A DNA stretch of 63,255 nt from positions 1-63,255 of the forward strand of contig NZ_JAELUI010000007.1 of NCBI RefSeq assembly GCF_016429285.1. The letters run 5' to 3'. Shown here piece after piece: positions 1-7,693 of this stretch; position 1 is the stretch's first letter, and every line of letters begins with the position of its first letter. Under the pieces are notes generated by a model that worked only from the letters and a program-made list of their open reading frames with translations, did no database searches and was not told the DNA's origin. Source of the DNA: Ralstonia sp. ASV6 (GTDB taxonomy: Bacteria; Pseudomonadota; Gammaproteobacteria; Burkholderiales; Burkholderiaceae). The position numbers were made by a program, and so were the translations under genes.

Positions 1-312
1 ATCCGCCGTATCGAGCCCTTCGTGGCCGAGATCGATGGGCAACCCGTGGGCTATGCCGATCTACAGGTGAACGGCTACATCGACCACTTCTTCGTGGCGG
101 CGGCGCACGCACGGCAAGGTGTGGGGCAGCGCCTGATGAATCACATTTTTAATCTGGCCGCGCAGCGTCGCCAGCCGCGCGTGCAGGCCCACGTGAGTTT
201 GTGCGCCGAAGCCTTCTTTGCCCGCAACGGGTTTGCGGTGATGGCACGCCAGACCGTCATGGTGCGCGGTGTGCCGCTGGCCAATGCATTGATGATCCGG
301 ATGCAGTTCTGA
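1..312 (+). CDS. GNAT-family N-acetyltransferase, C-terminal part (5' truncated by window edge)
   Basis: The frame is open from base 1 and ends at a TGA at 310-312, so only about 103 C-terminal residues are present. The stretch DHFFVAAAHARQGVGQRLM matches the acetyl-CoA-binding motif A of GNAT acetyltransferases (Q/R-x-x-G-x-G/A), followed by the usual 'FFARNGF' beta-strand and helix near the C-terminus. Family members transfer an acetyl group from acetyl-CoA to an amine; the substrate cannot be read from this fragment. The GTG at 22 is an artefact of the edge, because the upstream codons continue the same fold. It precedes the chemoreceptor with a 169-bp gap and is probably an independent gene. 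Confidence 0.75.
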   Translation: MRRIEPFVAEIDGQPVGYADLQVNGYIDHFFVAAAHARQGVGQRLMNHIFNLAAQRRQPRVQAHVSLCAEAFFARNGFAVMARQTVMVRGVPLANALMIRMQF

Positions 313-386
313 TTTGCGCTTTCATTACATTGAACGCGTGCAAAGCTTTGCGTCGCGCTGATGTTGTGACCGCGTCTTACAGTGAT

Positions 387-413
387 TAAAGATCGCTGAG
401 TATCTGTCGTTAG
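387..413 (+). promoter_or_regulatory. Candidate sigma-28 (FliA) promoter of the chemoreceptor
   Basis: TAAAGATC at 387-394, an 11-base spacer, then GTCGTTAG at 406-413. The family consensus is TAAAGTTT-N11-GCCGATAA. The spacing is exact and the core TAAAG and CG-TA positions are kept, but several bases differ, so this is a weak match. Chemoreceptor genes are commonly FliA-dependent, which supports the reading. Confidence 0.45.
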
Positions 414-481
414 CTTGGTTGAAGTCGGTGCAGCCCGCGGCACCCCACAAAAGCATTCTCCCCAAGCAATCGACCGCAGAT

Positions 482-2029
482 ATGAAGACGCTCTCCATCA
501 AAGCCCGGCTGGCGCTGGTGCTGTTTGTTCTGGCTGTATTCCTGGCGGGCGTCGGTGCGCTCGGTTTGTACGGCAATCTGCGCTCCAATGCAGCGCTCAA
601 GGAAACCTATGGCAATCAGCTCGCATCGGCGCGGGCGGTGAGCCAGGCCATTGCGCGAGTGGGGCAGGCACGCACCGCACTCGATCGTGCCATCTATGAA
701 ACGGACGACGCCAAGATTGCACCGCTGGTGAGCGCCGCCCAGGATCGCTACAAGGAAGGCTTGGCAGCCTGGAAGGCCTACAACGATCTGCCGTTCGCCA
801 CGGCTGAAGAAGAGCGCACCGCCGGCGAGGCGAAGGTTGCGCTCGAGGCGTTCATGAAGCAAGGCATGGAGCCGACGTTCGAGGCCTTCAAGCGTCATGA
901 CCTGGAAGCCGCCAAGCCGCTGGTGCTGGACAAGCTCTTTGAACTCTCCACACCGTACCTGACCAAGCTGGAACGCCTCGATGCCATCCAGACCGAGGTC
1001 TCGGCTGCGGCGTACAAGGATGCGCAGTCCTTCTTCACCCAGTTGGTGTGGGAATTCCTGATCGTGATCGGGCTGGGTGTGGCGCTGGCAATCGGCTGCT
1101 ATGTCGTGCTCTCGCGAGCCATCTCGCGCCCGCTGGAAGAGATGCTGGTGCACTTCCGCGAGATTGCCGCCGGCAATTTGACGACCGAGGTGCGCATTCA
1201 CTCGCGTGACGAGATGGGCGTGCTGATGGAAGGTCTGCAGCAGATGCAGGGCAAGCTGAAGGAGACCGTGGTCACGGTGCGCCGTGGCAGCGAGTCGATT
1301 GCTTCGGCCACGCAGCAGATTGCCGCCGGCAACACCAACCTGTCGCAACGTACGGAAGAGCAGGCCAGCTCGCTGGAAGAAACCGCTTCCAGCATGGAAG
1401 AGCTAACCAGCATCGTGAAGCAGAACGCCGACAACGCCCGTCAGGCCAGCGCGTTGGCGGTGAGTGCGTCCGAGATCGCTGTGCAGGGCGGTGCCGTGGT
1501 ACAGGACGTGGTGGCAACGATGGGCGAGATCAGCGAATCGTCGCGCAAGATCACCGACATCATCGCGGTGATTGAAGGCATCGCGTTCCAGACCAACATC
1601 CTGGCGTTGAACGCTGCAGTGGAAGCTGCGCGTGCGGGTGAACAAGGCCGCGGCTTTGCCGTGGTGGCTGGTGAAGTTCGCACGCTGGCACAGCGCAGTG
1701 CGGGTGCTGCCAAGGAAATCAAATCGCTGATCGAGGATTCCGCCACGCGTGTGGATTCGGGTTCGAACCTGGTGGCACGTGCTGGCAAGACGATGGAAGA
1801 GATCGTCGTGGCTGTGAAGCGCGTGACCGACATCATGGGTGAGATCAGTGCGGGCTCGGCCGAGCAGAGCAGTGGCATTGAGCAGATCAACGAAGCCGTC
1901 ACGCAGATGGACGACGTGACGCAGCAGAACGCTGCATTGGTCGAGCAAGCTGCCGCTGCCGCACAGGCTCTGGAAGAGCAGGCTGACGAGCTGCGCCGTG
2001 CGGTGGCGGTGTTCCGCGTGGCGATGTAA
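482..2029 (+). CDS. Methyl-accepting chemotaxis protein (Tsr/Tar-type)
   Basis: Transmembrane chemoreceptor of 515 residues. TM1 is about residues 10-30, then a periplasmic four-helix-bundle sensor domain to about 185, TM2 about 190-210, a HAMP domain to about 265, and a long cytoplasmic signalling coiled coil. The conserved hairpin tip that contacts CheA/CheW is clear ([20 protein letters not shown], then [15 protein letters not shown]). I chose ATG 482 over the upstream TTG at 419 because it gives the classic short basic N-terminus directly before TM1. There is no C-terminal NWETF-like pentapeptide, so CheR/CheB tethering is unlikely. The ligand cannot be deduced. A sigma-28-like promoter lies upstream and a strong terminator follows. 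Confidence 0.93.
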   Translation: MKTLSIKARLALVLFVLAVFLAGVGALGLYGNLRSNAALKETYGNQLASARAVSQAIARVGQARTALDRAIYETDDAKIAPLVSAAQDRYKEGLAAWKAYNDLPFATAEEERTAGEAKVALEAFMKQGMEPTFEAFKRHDLEAAKPLVLDKLFELSTPYLTKLERLDAIQTEVSAAAYKDAQSFFTQLVWEFLIVIGLGVALAIGCYVVLSRAISRPLEEMLVHFREIAAGNLTTEVRIHSRDEMGVLMEGLQQMQGKLKETVVTVRRGSESIASATQQIAAGNTNLSQRTEEQASSLEETASSMEELTSIVKQNADNARQASALAVSASEIAVQGGAVVQDVVATMGEISESSRKITDIIAVIEGIAFQTNILALNAAVEAARAGEQGRGFAVVAGEVRTLAQRSAGAAKEIKSLIEDSATRVDSGSNLVARAGKTMEEIVVAVKRVTDIMGEISAGSAEQSSGIEQINEAVTQMDDVTQQNAALVEQAAAAAQALEEQADELRRAVAVFRVAM

Positions 2030-2086
2030 CACACCATTTCCCGATGGTTTGCCCCGGCAGCAATCTGGCTGCTGCGGCGCTACACT

Positions 2087-2121
2087 GCGGGGTCGACCTT
2101 CGGGTCGGCCCCGCTTTTTTT
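2087..2121 (+). terminator. Rho-independent terminator after the chemoreceptor gene
   Basis: A 12-bp GC-rich stem (2087-2098 with 2103-2114, one G-U pair) closed by a TTCG tetraloop and followed by seven Ts. It lies 57 bp after the chemoreceptor stop and 35 bp before the next start codon. Confidence 0.9.
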
Positions 2122-2156
2122 ATGCGGTGCACTCATAACGATTATTCGGAGGTGTC

Positions 2157-3593
2157 ATGCGTTTCCAGTGTCGTCGTGTTTCTGTTCGTGCCCTTGTGTC
2201 TGCCGCCGTACTGGCATGCAGCGCCGGGGCGATCGCCCAGACCATCCCCGCCAGCAAGCCTGCGCCCACCACGCTCACGCCCGAGCAGCAGCGCTATCAC
2301 GACATCTACAAAGAGCTGGTCGAGATCAACACGACGCATTCGGTGGGTGACACCACCAAGGCCGCACGTGCCATGGAAAAGCGCCTGGTCGACGCGGGCT
2401 TTGCTGCTTCTGACATGCAAGTGATCGAGCCCTTCCCGAAGAAGGGCAACCTGGTGCTGCGCTACAAGGGCACCGGTGCGAAGCAGCCGATTCTGCTGCT
2501 GGCCCATATCGACGTGGTGGAAGCCAAGCGTGAGGATTGGAAGACCGATCCGTTCAAGCTGCAGGAGACCGATGGCTACTTCACTGCGCGCGGTTCGATT
2601 GACGACAAGGCGATGGCGTCTGCGTTTGTCTCTGTGCTGGGGCAGCTCAAGCAGGAGGGCTTCAAGCCCTCGCGCGACATCATCCTCGCGCTGACCACCG
2701 ACGAAGAACGTGGCGATGTGCCGAGCAACGGCGCGTACTGGATCGTCAATAACAAGCCCGAGCTGGTGAAGGCCGAATTCGGCATCAACGAAGGCGGCGG
2801 TGGCGAGTTGCGCGGCGGCAAACCGGTGCTCCACCGCATTCAGGTGGCAGAAAAGATGTACACCACCTACGAACTGGAGGTGCGTGACGTGGGCGGCCAC
2901 AGCTCGGTGCCGACCAAGACGAATCCGGTGTACGCGCTGTCGGCGGCGCTGGACCGGCTGGGGGTGTATCAGTTTCCCGTCAAGCTGGCGGACGTGACGC
3001 AGACTTACTTCGCGCGCAGCGCGCCGTTGGCCACGGGGCAGCTGGCGGACGACATGCGCTCGGTCGGTACGGGCAAGCCGGATCAGGCGGCGATTGATCG
3101 CTTGTCGGCCATCCCGTTCTACAACGCGCAGTTGCGCACCACGTGTGTTGCCACCATGGTCAACGCCGGGCATGCCGAGAATGCGCTGCCGCAGTCGGCC
3201 AAGGCAACCGTCAATTGCCGCATCCTGCCGCATGATGATCCGGCCGACATTGATCGTCAGCTCAAACAGGTGATCGGTAACGACAAGATTGCCGTGCGCT
3301 ACATCAACAAGCCGCTCGCGAGCCCGGCGTCGCCGCTCAACGGCGATCTGGTGAAGACGGTCGATACGCTTACGCAGCAGATGTGGAATGTGCCGGTCAT
3401 CCCGGCGATGAGCACGGGCGCTACCGATAGCCGCTTCATGCGCAATGCTGGTATTCCGATGTATGGCGTGTCGGGTTTGTTCACTGAGCCGGCTGACCTG
3501 CGTACGCACGGTCTGGATGAGCGTATTGAGATCGCGCGGTTGTATGACGGGCGGGAGTTCCTGTATCGCCTGGTTAAGCAACTGGCTGAGTAA
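2157..3593 (+). CDS. M20/M28-family metallopeptidase, exported
   Basis: A 478-residue zinc-dependent peptidase/deacylase of the M20 (ArgE/DapE/carboxypeptidase G2) family. It starts with a Sec signal peptide (basic start, hydrophobic core, cleavage near AGAIAQ), so it should act in the periplasm. Metal-site motifs are visible: LLLAHIDVV (about 115-123), the bridging Asp in ARGSIDDKAMA, and the catalytic Glu pair in TTDEERGD. A dimerisation (lid) domain follows around HSSVP. The C-terminal 'MSTGATDSRFMRNAGIPMYGVSG' segment carries the last metal ligand region. ATG 2157 follows a GGAGG ribosome site. The gene stands alone between terminators, and the natural substrate is unknown; di- or oligopeptides are likely. 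Confidence 0.9.
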   Translation: MRFQCRRVSVRALVSAAVLACSAGAIAQTIPASKPAPTTLTPEQQRYHDIYKELVEINTTHSVGDTTKAARAMEKRLVDAGFAASDMQVIEPFPKKGNLVLRYKGTGAKQPILLLAHIDVVEAKREDWKTDPFKLQETDGYFTARGSIDDKAMASAFVSVLGQLKQEGFKPSRDIILALTTDEERGDVPSNGAYWIVNNKPELVKAEFGINEGGGGELRGGKPVLHRIQVAEKMYTTYELEVRDVGGHSSVPTKTNPVYALSAALDRLGVYQFPVKLADVTQTYFARSAPLATGQLADDMRSVGTGKPDQAAIDRLSAIPFYNAQLRTTCVATMVNAGHAENALPQSAKATVNCRILPHDDPADIDRQLKQVIGNDKIAVRYINKPLASPASPLNGDLVKTVDTLTQQMWNVPVIPAMSTGATDSRFMRNAGIPMYGVSGLFTEPADLRTHGLDERIEIARLYDGREFLYRLVKQLAE

Positions 3594-3640
3594 ATGCGGG
3601 TGCCGCGTCTGCGTTTTGTGGGCGCGGATTGGGGCTTACT

Positions 3641-3860
3641 GGCGGTGGTGGTGCGCAGCGGTTTCGTCCCCTGCCGGGGCCGACTCACTTTCTTTGTCTT
3701 GCCAAAGAAAGTAAGCAAAGAAAGGCGCGCCCGATGCGGCGACCCACTCCTTGAATTTATGTCGCAAGGAGGGGAAGGGGAAAACTCGCTTCGCTCAGAC
3801 AGTTCCCCTTCCTTTTTCCTCCTTGCAACAGAAATTCAAGGCGCCGCATAGGGCAGGGCA
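3641..3860. repeat. Extragenic palindromic repeat element
   Basis: This 319-bp gap has no convincing gene. It holds two nested palindromes. One is ACTTTCTTTG (3687-3696) facing CAAAGAAAGT (3703-3712). The other is a long imperfect inverted repeat, 3734 to 3849, with arms of about 45 bases that share ATGCGGCG, CCTTGAATTT and GCAAGGAGG blocks around a CGCTTCGCTCAGAC loop. From memory, similar TTGCCAAAGAAAGTAAGC-containing elements are scattered through Ralstonia, Cupriavidus and Xanthomonas genomes. An ORF of 85 codons across it has repeat-driven composition and is not a credible gene. Confidence 0.75.
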
Positions 3861-3912
3861 CGGCCAAACCGTCTGGGCACGCGTGTTTGCGGTATGGCCG
3901 TCAGTGCGTTGC

Positions 3913-4677
3913 TTAGATGAAGCCGCCGTCCGTCTTGAGTGTGCGGCCGGTGACCCAGCGTGCGTCGTCTGAGGCGAGGAAGGCGATGGCGTCTGCAATG
4001 TCCTCGGGCTCGGCCAGGCGGCCCAGCGGGGTCGATTCGCGCATGCGGTCTTTCACTTCGTCGGGAATTGGCGCGGTCATGTCGGTGCGTGTGAGCGCCG
4101 GTGCCACCGCGTTGACGGTGATGTTGCGCGGCCCCAGCTCGACGGCAAAGGCATGCGTGAGTCCGTCGACAGCCGCCTTGCTTGCGGCATACACCGCCAG
4201 CCCCGCCCGCGGTCGATACACCAGGCTCGACGACACGTTCACGATGTGCCCACCGCGTGCCGGCACGTGTGGAAGCACCGCCTGGGTGACAAGGATGACC
4301 GAGAAGGCGTTGGTGCGGAACTGCGCATCGAACGACGCCTGATCGATCTCGCCCACCGGCTGGCCCTCCAGGATGCCTGCATTGTTGATGAGGATGTCGA
4401 TGGCGCCAAAGGCTTCGCGCACTGTGGTGACCATCGTGTTGACGGAGGCTGCATCGGCTACATCGGCCTGTACTGCGATGGCTTCTGCGCCCGTCTTGCG
4501 GATGGACTCGACTACCGCATTGGCTTCGTTGCTGTTGCTGCGATAGACCACGGCCACGCGTGCGCCATCGGCGGACAGTCGACGTGCAACGGCTGCGCCG
4601 ATACCGCGCGAACCGCCGGTGACGATGGCCGTGCGGCCGGCCAGGCGCGGTGCGGAGGGGGATTGAGTTTGCGACAT
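3913..4677 (-). CDS. SDR-family NAD(P)-dependent oxidoreductase
   Basis: Classical short-chain dehydrogenase/reductase of 254 residues. It has the TGGSRGIGAAV nucleotide-binding motif near residue 19, the structural NNAG, an active-site Ser in NVSSSLVY, the catalytic YAASK (Tyr-x3-Lys), and the C-terminal DGGFI end typical of the FabG-like group. I place the start at ATG 4677, preceded by AGGAG; longer readings on this frame run into the next gene. It lies 119 bp downstream of the CGNR regulator on the same strand and is probably co-transcribed with it. Substrate unknown; a secondary alcohol/ketone acting with the neighbouring hydrolase and nitronate monooxygenase is only a guess. Confidence 0.9.
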   Translation of the reverse strand: MSQTQSPSAPRLAGRTAIVTGGSRGIGAAVARRLSADGARVAVVYRSNSNEANAVVESIRKTGAEAIAVQADVADAASVNTMVTTVREAFGAIDILINNAGILEGQPVGEIDQASFDAQFRTNAFSVILVTQAVLPHVPARGGHIVNVSSSLVYRPRAGLAVYAASKAAVDGLTHAFAVELGPRNITVNAVAPALTRTDMTAPIPDEVKDRMRESTPLGRLAEPEDIADAIAFLASDDARWVTGRTLKTDGGFI

Positions 4678-4796
4678 GGTGTTCTCCTGAAAGAGGGCAA
4701 TGTTTCGGGAGAACAGATTACGAAGCTGCCGACCCGCGCGCAGCCAGCGTGGCGGCGACGCGGCGTTCCAGCGTTGGAACGACCGGGTGGCGTGAG

Positions 4797-5381
4797 TCAG
4801 CCTTGCTGGCGCTTGCGGTACTCCGCCACTTTGTGCCGGTTGCCGCAGACCGCCATGCTGCACCAGCGGCGCTTGTGCGACTTGGTGCGGTCGTAGAACC
4901 ACAGCGTGCATTCCGGATGTTCGCACATGCGCACGAGCTGGAAGTCGCCTTCCGCCAGCAGGTGGGCGGCGGCTTCGGCCAGCGGGGCGAGGCGCTGTTC
5001 GACGGAATCGGTTGGGCGCAGACGGTCTACCCGTGGGATGTCGCCATCCCATACCAGCACAGGGTGGCTGGGTGCCTGTCGCAGGAAGACGTTGAGCGCA
5101 TCCGCGCTGGCAGGCTGACCGGCCTTGCGCGCCTCCACCAGCGTACGGATCACCTCACGCAGATGCCGCGCCACGGCAAGCAGCACGCCGGGCGGGTAGC
5201 CGCCGGCCAGTGGTTCCGTCAACCAGCCGGCACGCACAAGCCAGTCAGAGACATCCTCATCGGTTTGCCAGAAGTCGTGCCGCTGCCCATCGACGTTGGC
5301 GACGGTGTTGAGCATGTCGAGCACCGGGTGGTCGGCGATCAGCATGGGTGAGTCAGGCGATGCGGCGGCGGGCTGGGGCAT
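4797..5381 (-). CDS. ABATE/CGNR zinc-finger domain regulator
   Basis: A 194-residue protein with an N-terminal ABATE-like domain (LIADHPVLDMLNTVA onward) and a C-terminal CGNR zinc finger: Cys-x4-Cys (MCEHPEC), then CSMAVCGNRHKVAEYRKRQ. These two-domain proteins are predicted transcription regulators, often in operons with small-molecule enzymes. ATG 5381 (MPQPAAAS) fits best; a later Met (MLIADH) is possible. It is divergent from a nitronate monooxygenase gene across a 148-bp region holding an operator-like repeat, and the same repeat recurs before the alpha/beta hydrolase at 6775. That makes this protein the first candidate to bind it. Confidence 0.85.
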   Translation of the reverse strand: MPQPAAASPDSPMLIADHPVLDMLNTVANVDGQRHDFWQTDEDVSDWLVRAGWLTEPLAGGYPPGVLLAVARHLREVIRTLVEARKAGQPASADALNVFLRQAPSHPVLVWDGDIPRVDRLRPTDSVEQRLAPLAEAAAHLLAEGDFQLVRMCEHPECTLWFYDRTKSHKRRWCSMAVCGNRHKVAEYRKRQQG

Positions 5382-5409
5382 AGAATGAGCTTCGGCTTCA
5401 ATGTCGCGA

Positions 5410-5443
5410 TTGTAACCGTATATGTAAATTATTCCAGTTACAT
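5410..5443. promoter_or_regulatory. Operator-like repeat TGTAAC-N20-GTTACA between divergent genes
   Basis: TGTAAC at 5411-5416 and GTTACA at 5437-5442 form an inverted pair with a 20-base spacer. Inside lies ATGTAA (5422-5427), which also pairs with the same TTACAT. The AT-rich patch sits between the CGNR regulator and the nitronate monooxygenase gene and could control both. The same pair recurs at 6698-6730. Confidence 0.65.
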
Positions 5444-5529
5444 CGTGGAATGGGCCTCCGCGACCGGAATCGCGCACAAAGGCAGCCGCATTACCATGTC
5501 TCCATCCAAGACCCTTGCTGGAGAAGATC

Positions 5530-6600
5530 ATGAGCGCATGGCCTGATGCCCGCGTGCTGGCGTTGTTCAAAATCGATGTGCCGATCGTGCTTGGACCGAT
5601 GGCTGGCGTGGGGGGCGCCGAGCTGGCGATTGCCGTGTCGCGCGCGGGAGGGCTCGGTTCAATCGCCTGCGCGATGCTGAGCGCAGACCAGATCCGTCAG
5701 CAGGTCGAGCAGTTTCGTGCGGCCGTGCGCGGCCCGATCAACCTGAATTTCTTTTGCCACACGCCGCCGCAGCCTGACCCGGAGCGTGAGGCCAAGTGGC
5801 GTGCGCATCTGGCGCCGTACTACGCGGAGTTCGGCATCGACCTGAACACGCAGGCGCCGGCCGTGAACCGTGCACCGTTTGACGAAGCGACCTGTGCGCT
5901 GGTTGAAGAGATCCAGCCCGAAGTCGTGAGTTTCCACTTCGGCCTGCCGGCGCCCGAACTGCAGGCGCGCGTGAAGGCCACCGGCGCGAAGGTCATGGCT
6001 GCCGCCACGACGGTGGAAGAAGCACGCTGGCTGGAAGCCCGCGGTGTGGACGCCATTATCGCCATGGGCAACGAGGCCGGTGGGCACCGCGGCATGTTTC
6101 TCACGACGGCCATCGAATCGCAGGTTGGCACGTTTGCGCTGGTGCCACAGGTGGTTGATGCGGTGCGCGTGCCGGTGATCGCGGCGGGCGGCATTGGCGA
6201 TGCGCGGGGCGTGGTGGCGGCGTTTGCCCTGGGGGCGTCGGCGGCACAGATCGGCACGGCTTACATGCTCTCGCCCGAGGCGAAGACGTCGGCCATCCAT
6301 CGCGCCGCACTCAAGCGAGCGACGGATGCGGATACTGCACTCACCAACCTGTTCACTGGTCGCCCGGCGCGCGGCATCGTTAACCGGTTGATGCGTGAGA
6401 TTGGTCCGATGAGTGCGTTTGCGCCGGCCTTCCCGACGGCCGGTGGCTCGTTGGCACCGCTGCGCGCCAAAACCGAGCCGACCGGCTCGGGCGACTTCAT
6501 CAACCTGTGGTCGGGCCAGGGCGCTCAACTGGCCACGGAAGACTCCGCCGAGGTCATCACACGCCGCATCGCCACCCAGGCGCTTGCGCGGCTCACCTGA
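5530..6600 (+). CDS. Nitronate monooxygenase (2-nitropropane dioxygenase family)
   Basis: An FMN-dependent TIM-barrel enzyme of 356 residues that oxidises alkyl nitronates; many members have other or unknown substrates. Visible motifs include VPIVLGPMAGVGG at the N-terminus, the HFGLP strand, the GNEAGGHRG loop (containing the catalytic His region), the phosphate-binding VIAAGGIGDARGV segment and GTAYMLSPE. I chose ATG 5530 (GGAG upstream) over the in-frame codons from 5515. It is divergent from the CGNR regulator and ends at a strong terminator. A second, differently spaced family member lies at 24112-25116. Confidence 0.88.
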   Translation: MSAWPDARVLALFKIDVPIVLGPMAGVGGAELAIAVSRAGGLGSIACAMLSADQIRQQVEQFRAAVRGPINLNFFCHTPPQPDPEREAKWRAHLAPYYAEFGIDLNTQAPAVNRAPFDEATCALVEEIQPEVVSFHFGLPAPELQARVKATGAKVMAAATTVEEARWLEARGVDAIIAMGNEAGGHRGMFLTTAIESQVGTFALVPQVVDAVRVPVIAAGGIGDARGVVAAFALGASAAQIGTAYMLSPEAKTSAIHRAALKRATDADTALTNLFTGRPARGIVNRLMREIGPMSAFAPAFPTAGGSLAPLRAKTEPTGSGDFINLWSGQGAQLATEDSAEVITRRIATQALARLT

Positions 6601-6626
6601 GTTTTCCTGCTGCAGGATTTCCCGTG

Positions 6627-6659
6627 CGGGCACGCCACATGGCGTGCCCGTTTTGTTTT
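6627..6659 (+). terminator. Rho-independent terminator after nitronate monooxygenase
   Basis: A perfect 10-bp stem CGGGCACGCC / GGCGTGCCCG (6627-6636, 6641-6650) with an ACAT loop, followed by TTTTGTTTT. Confidence 0.9.
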
Positions 6660-6696
6660 GCATCACAGATCGGAATGCGACCAATGGGAAAATTTC

Positions 6697-6731
6697 ATGT
6701 AACTTGAAAAATATAATTTCAATGGTTACAT
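6697..6731. promoter_or_regulatory. Operator-like nested palindrome upstream of alpha/beta hydrolase
   Basis: ATGTAAC (6697-6703) faces GTTACAT (6725-6731). Inside, TTGAAA (6704-6709) faces TTTCAA (6717-6722) around an AT-only core that includes TATAAT. The outer TGTAAC/GTTACA spacing is 21 bases, against 20 in the copy at 5411-5442. A regulator bound here would cover a likely -10 region. Confidence 0.65.
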
Positions 6732-6774
6732 TGGCTTCGGTGCTGTTCCTCAAAATCTCACCAGGAGCCCTGTC

Positions 6775-7683
6775 ATGAACGCCCCAGTCCACCCGGCCGC
6801 TCTCGTTGCTGATGCCTATGCCCCCACCGCCGTCCGCCATCGCACGGCAGACGTTGCGGGTGTGCACGTGTTCTATCGCGAGGCCGGCCCGGCCGATGCG
6901 CCCACCGTGCTGTTGTTGCACGGCTTCCCGAGTGCCTCGCACATGTTCCGAGACCTGATTCCGCAATTGGCCGAGCGCTATCACGTGGTTGCACCGGATC
7001 TGCCGGGCTTTGGTTTGACGCAGGTGCCGGAGGGTTTCCGCTATACCTTCGACAACCTTGCGCACGTGGTGGATGGCTTCACGCAAGCGATCGGCCTGTC
7101 GCGCTATGCGATCTACGTGTTCGACTACGGTGCGCCGACTGGCTGGCGCCTGGCGATGGCACATCCGGAACGCATCACGGCCATCGTCACGCAAAACGGC
7201 AACGGCTACGAAGAAGGCCTGGGTGAGGGCCCATGGGCGCCAATCAAGGCCTACTGGGCCAATCCGGACGAAGCGCATCGCCGGGAGCTGCACGCGCTGG
7301 TCTCCGATGAGATGACGCAATGGCAATACCTGAACGGCGTGCCCGATCCGACGCGCGTAGCACCGGATGGCTATCTGCTGGATCAGTACTTCCTGGGCCG
7401 CGCGGGCCAGCTCGACATCCAGATGGACTTGTTCCTGGACTACGCAAGTAACGTGGCGTTGTATCCAGCGCTGCACGCGTACTTCCGCATGCACCGTCCA
7501 CCGCTGCTGGCCGTGTGGGGCCGCAATGACACCATCTTCATTCCGCCCGGCGCGGAGGCGTTCAAGCGCGATCTGCCGGATGCGGAAGTGCACTTTGTCG
7601 ACAGCGGGCACTTTGCGCTGGAGACGCACCACGAGGAAGTCGGTGCGCGCATGCTCGACTTCCTCGGCAGGGTGGTGAGGTAA
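6775..7683 (+). CDS. Alpha/beta hydrolase, epoxide hydrolase / haloalkane dehalogenase class
   Basis: A 302-residue alpha/beta-hydrolase-fold enzyme. The oxyanion motif LLLHGFPSASHMF is followed by a nucleophile elbow YVFDYGAPTGW whose nucleophile is Asp rather than Ser. That places it with epoxide hydrolases and haloalkane dehalogenases. The acid residue is probably in WGRNDTIF and the catalytic His in DSGHFALE. A cap domain occupies about residues 135-225. ATG 6775 follows an AGGAG site. The operator-like palindrome just upstream suggests control with the CGNR/nitronate monooxygenase genes. It is convergent with the LysR gene, with 10 bp between stops. The exact substrate is unknown. Confidence 0.87.
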   Translation: MNAPVHPAALVADAYAPTAVRHRTADVAGVHVFYREAGPADAPTVLLLHGFPSASHMFRDLIPQLAERYHVVAPDLPGFGLTQVPEGFRYTFDNLAHVVDGFTQAIGLSRYAIYVFDYGAPTGWRLAMAHPERITAIVTQNGNGYEEGLGEGPWAPIKAYWANPDEAHRRELHALVSDEMTQWQYLNGVPDPTRVAPDGYLLDQYFLGRAGQLDIQMDLFLDYASNVALYPALHAYFRMHRPPLLAVWGRNDTIFIPPGAEAFKRDLPDAEVHFVDSGHFALETHHEEVGARMLDFLGRVVR

Positions 7684-7693
7684 GTGGCCGGCC

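Noticed and set aside
410-1348. Long minus-strand ORF (312 codons) opposite the chemoreceptor gene
   Set aside because: It is a shadow of the plus-strand gene: GC-rich third positions of the true frame keep stops away. Its protein has no recognisable fold. The same applies to 31324-33510 (-), 39381-41645 (-), 58589-60079 (-) and 61003-63243 (-).
3594-3851. 85-codon ORF across the extragenic repeat
   Set aside because: Its sequence is dictated by the palindromes, it has no ribosome site, and it resembles a repeat-derived spurious annotation.
4678-5052. Upstream extension of the SDR gene giving a 379-residue protein
   Set aside because: The extra ~125 residues run into the CGNR gene on the same strand, have no similarity to the SDR family, and ATG 4677 has a good ribosome site.
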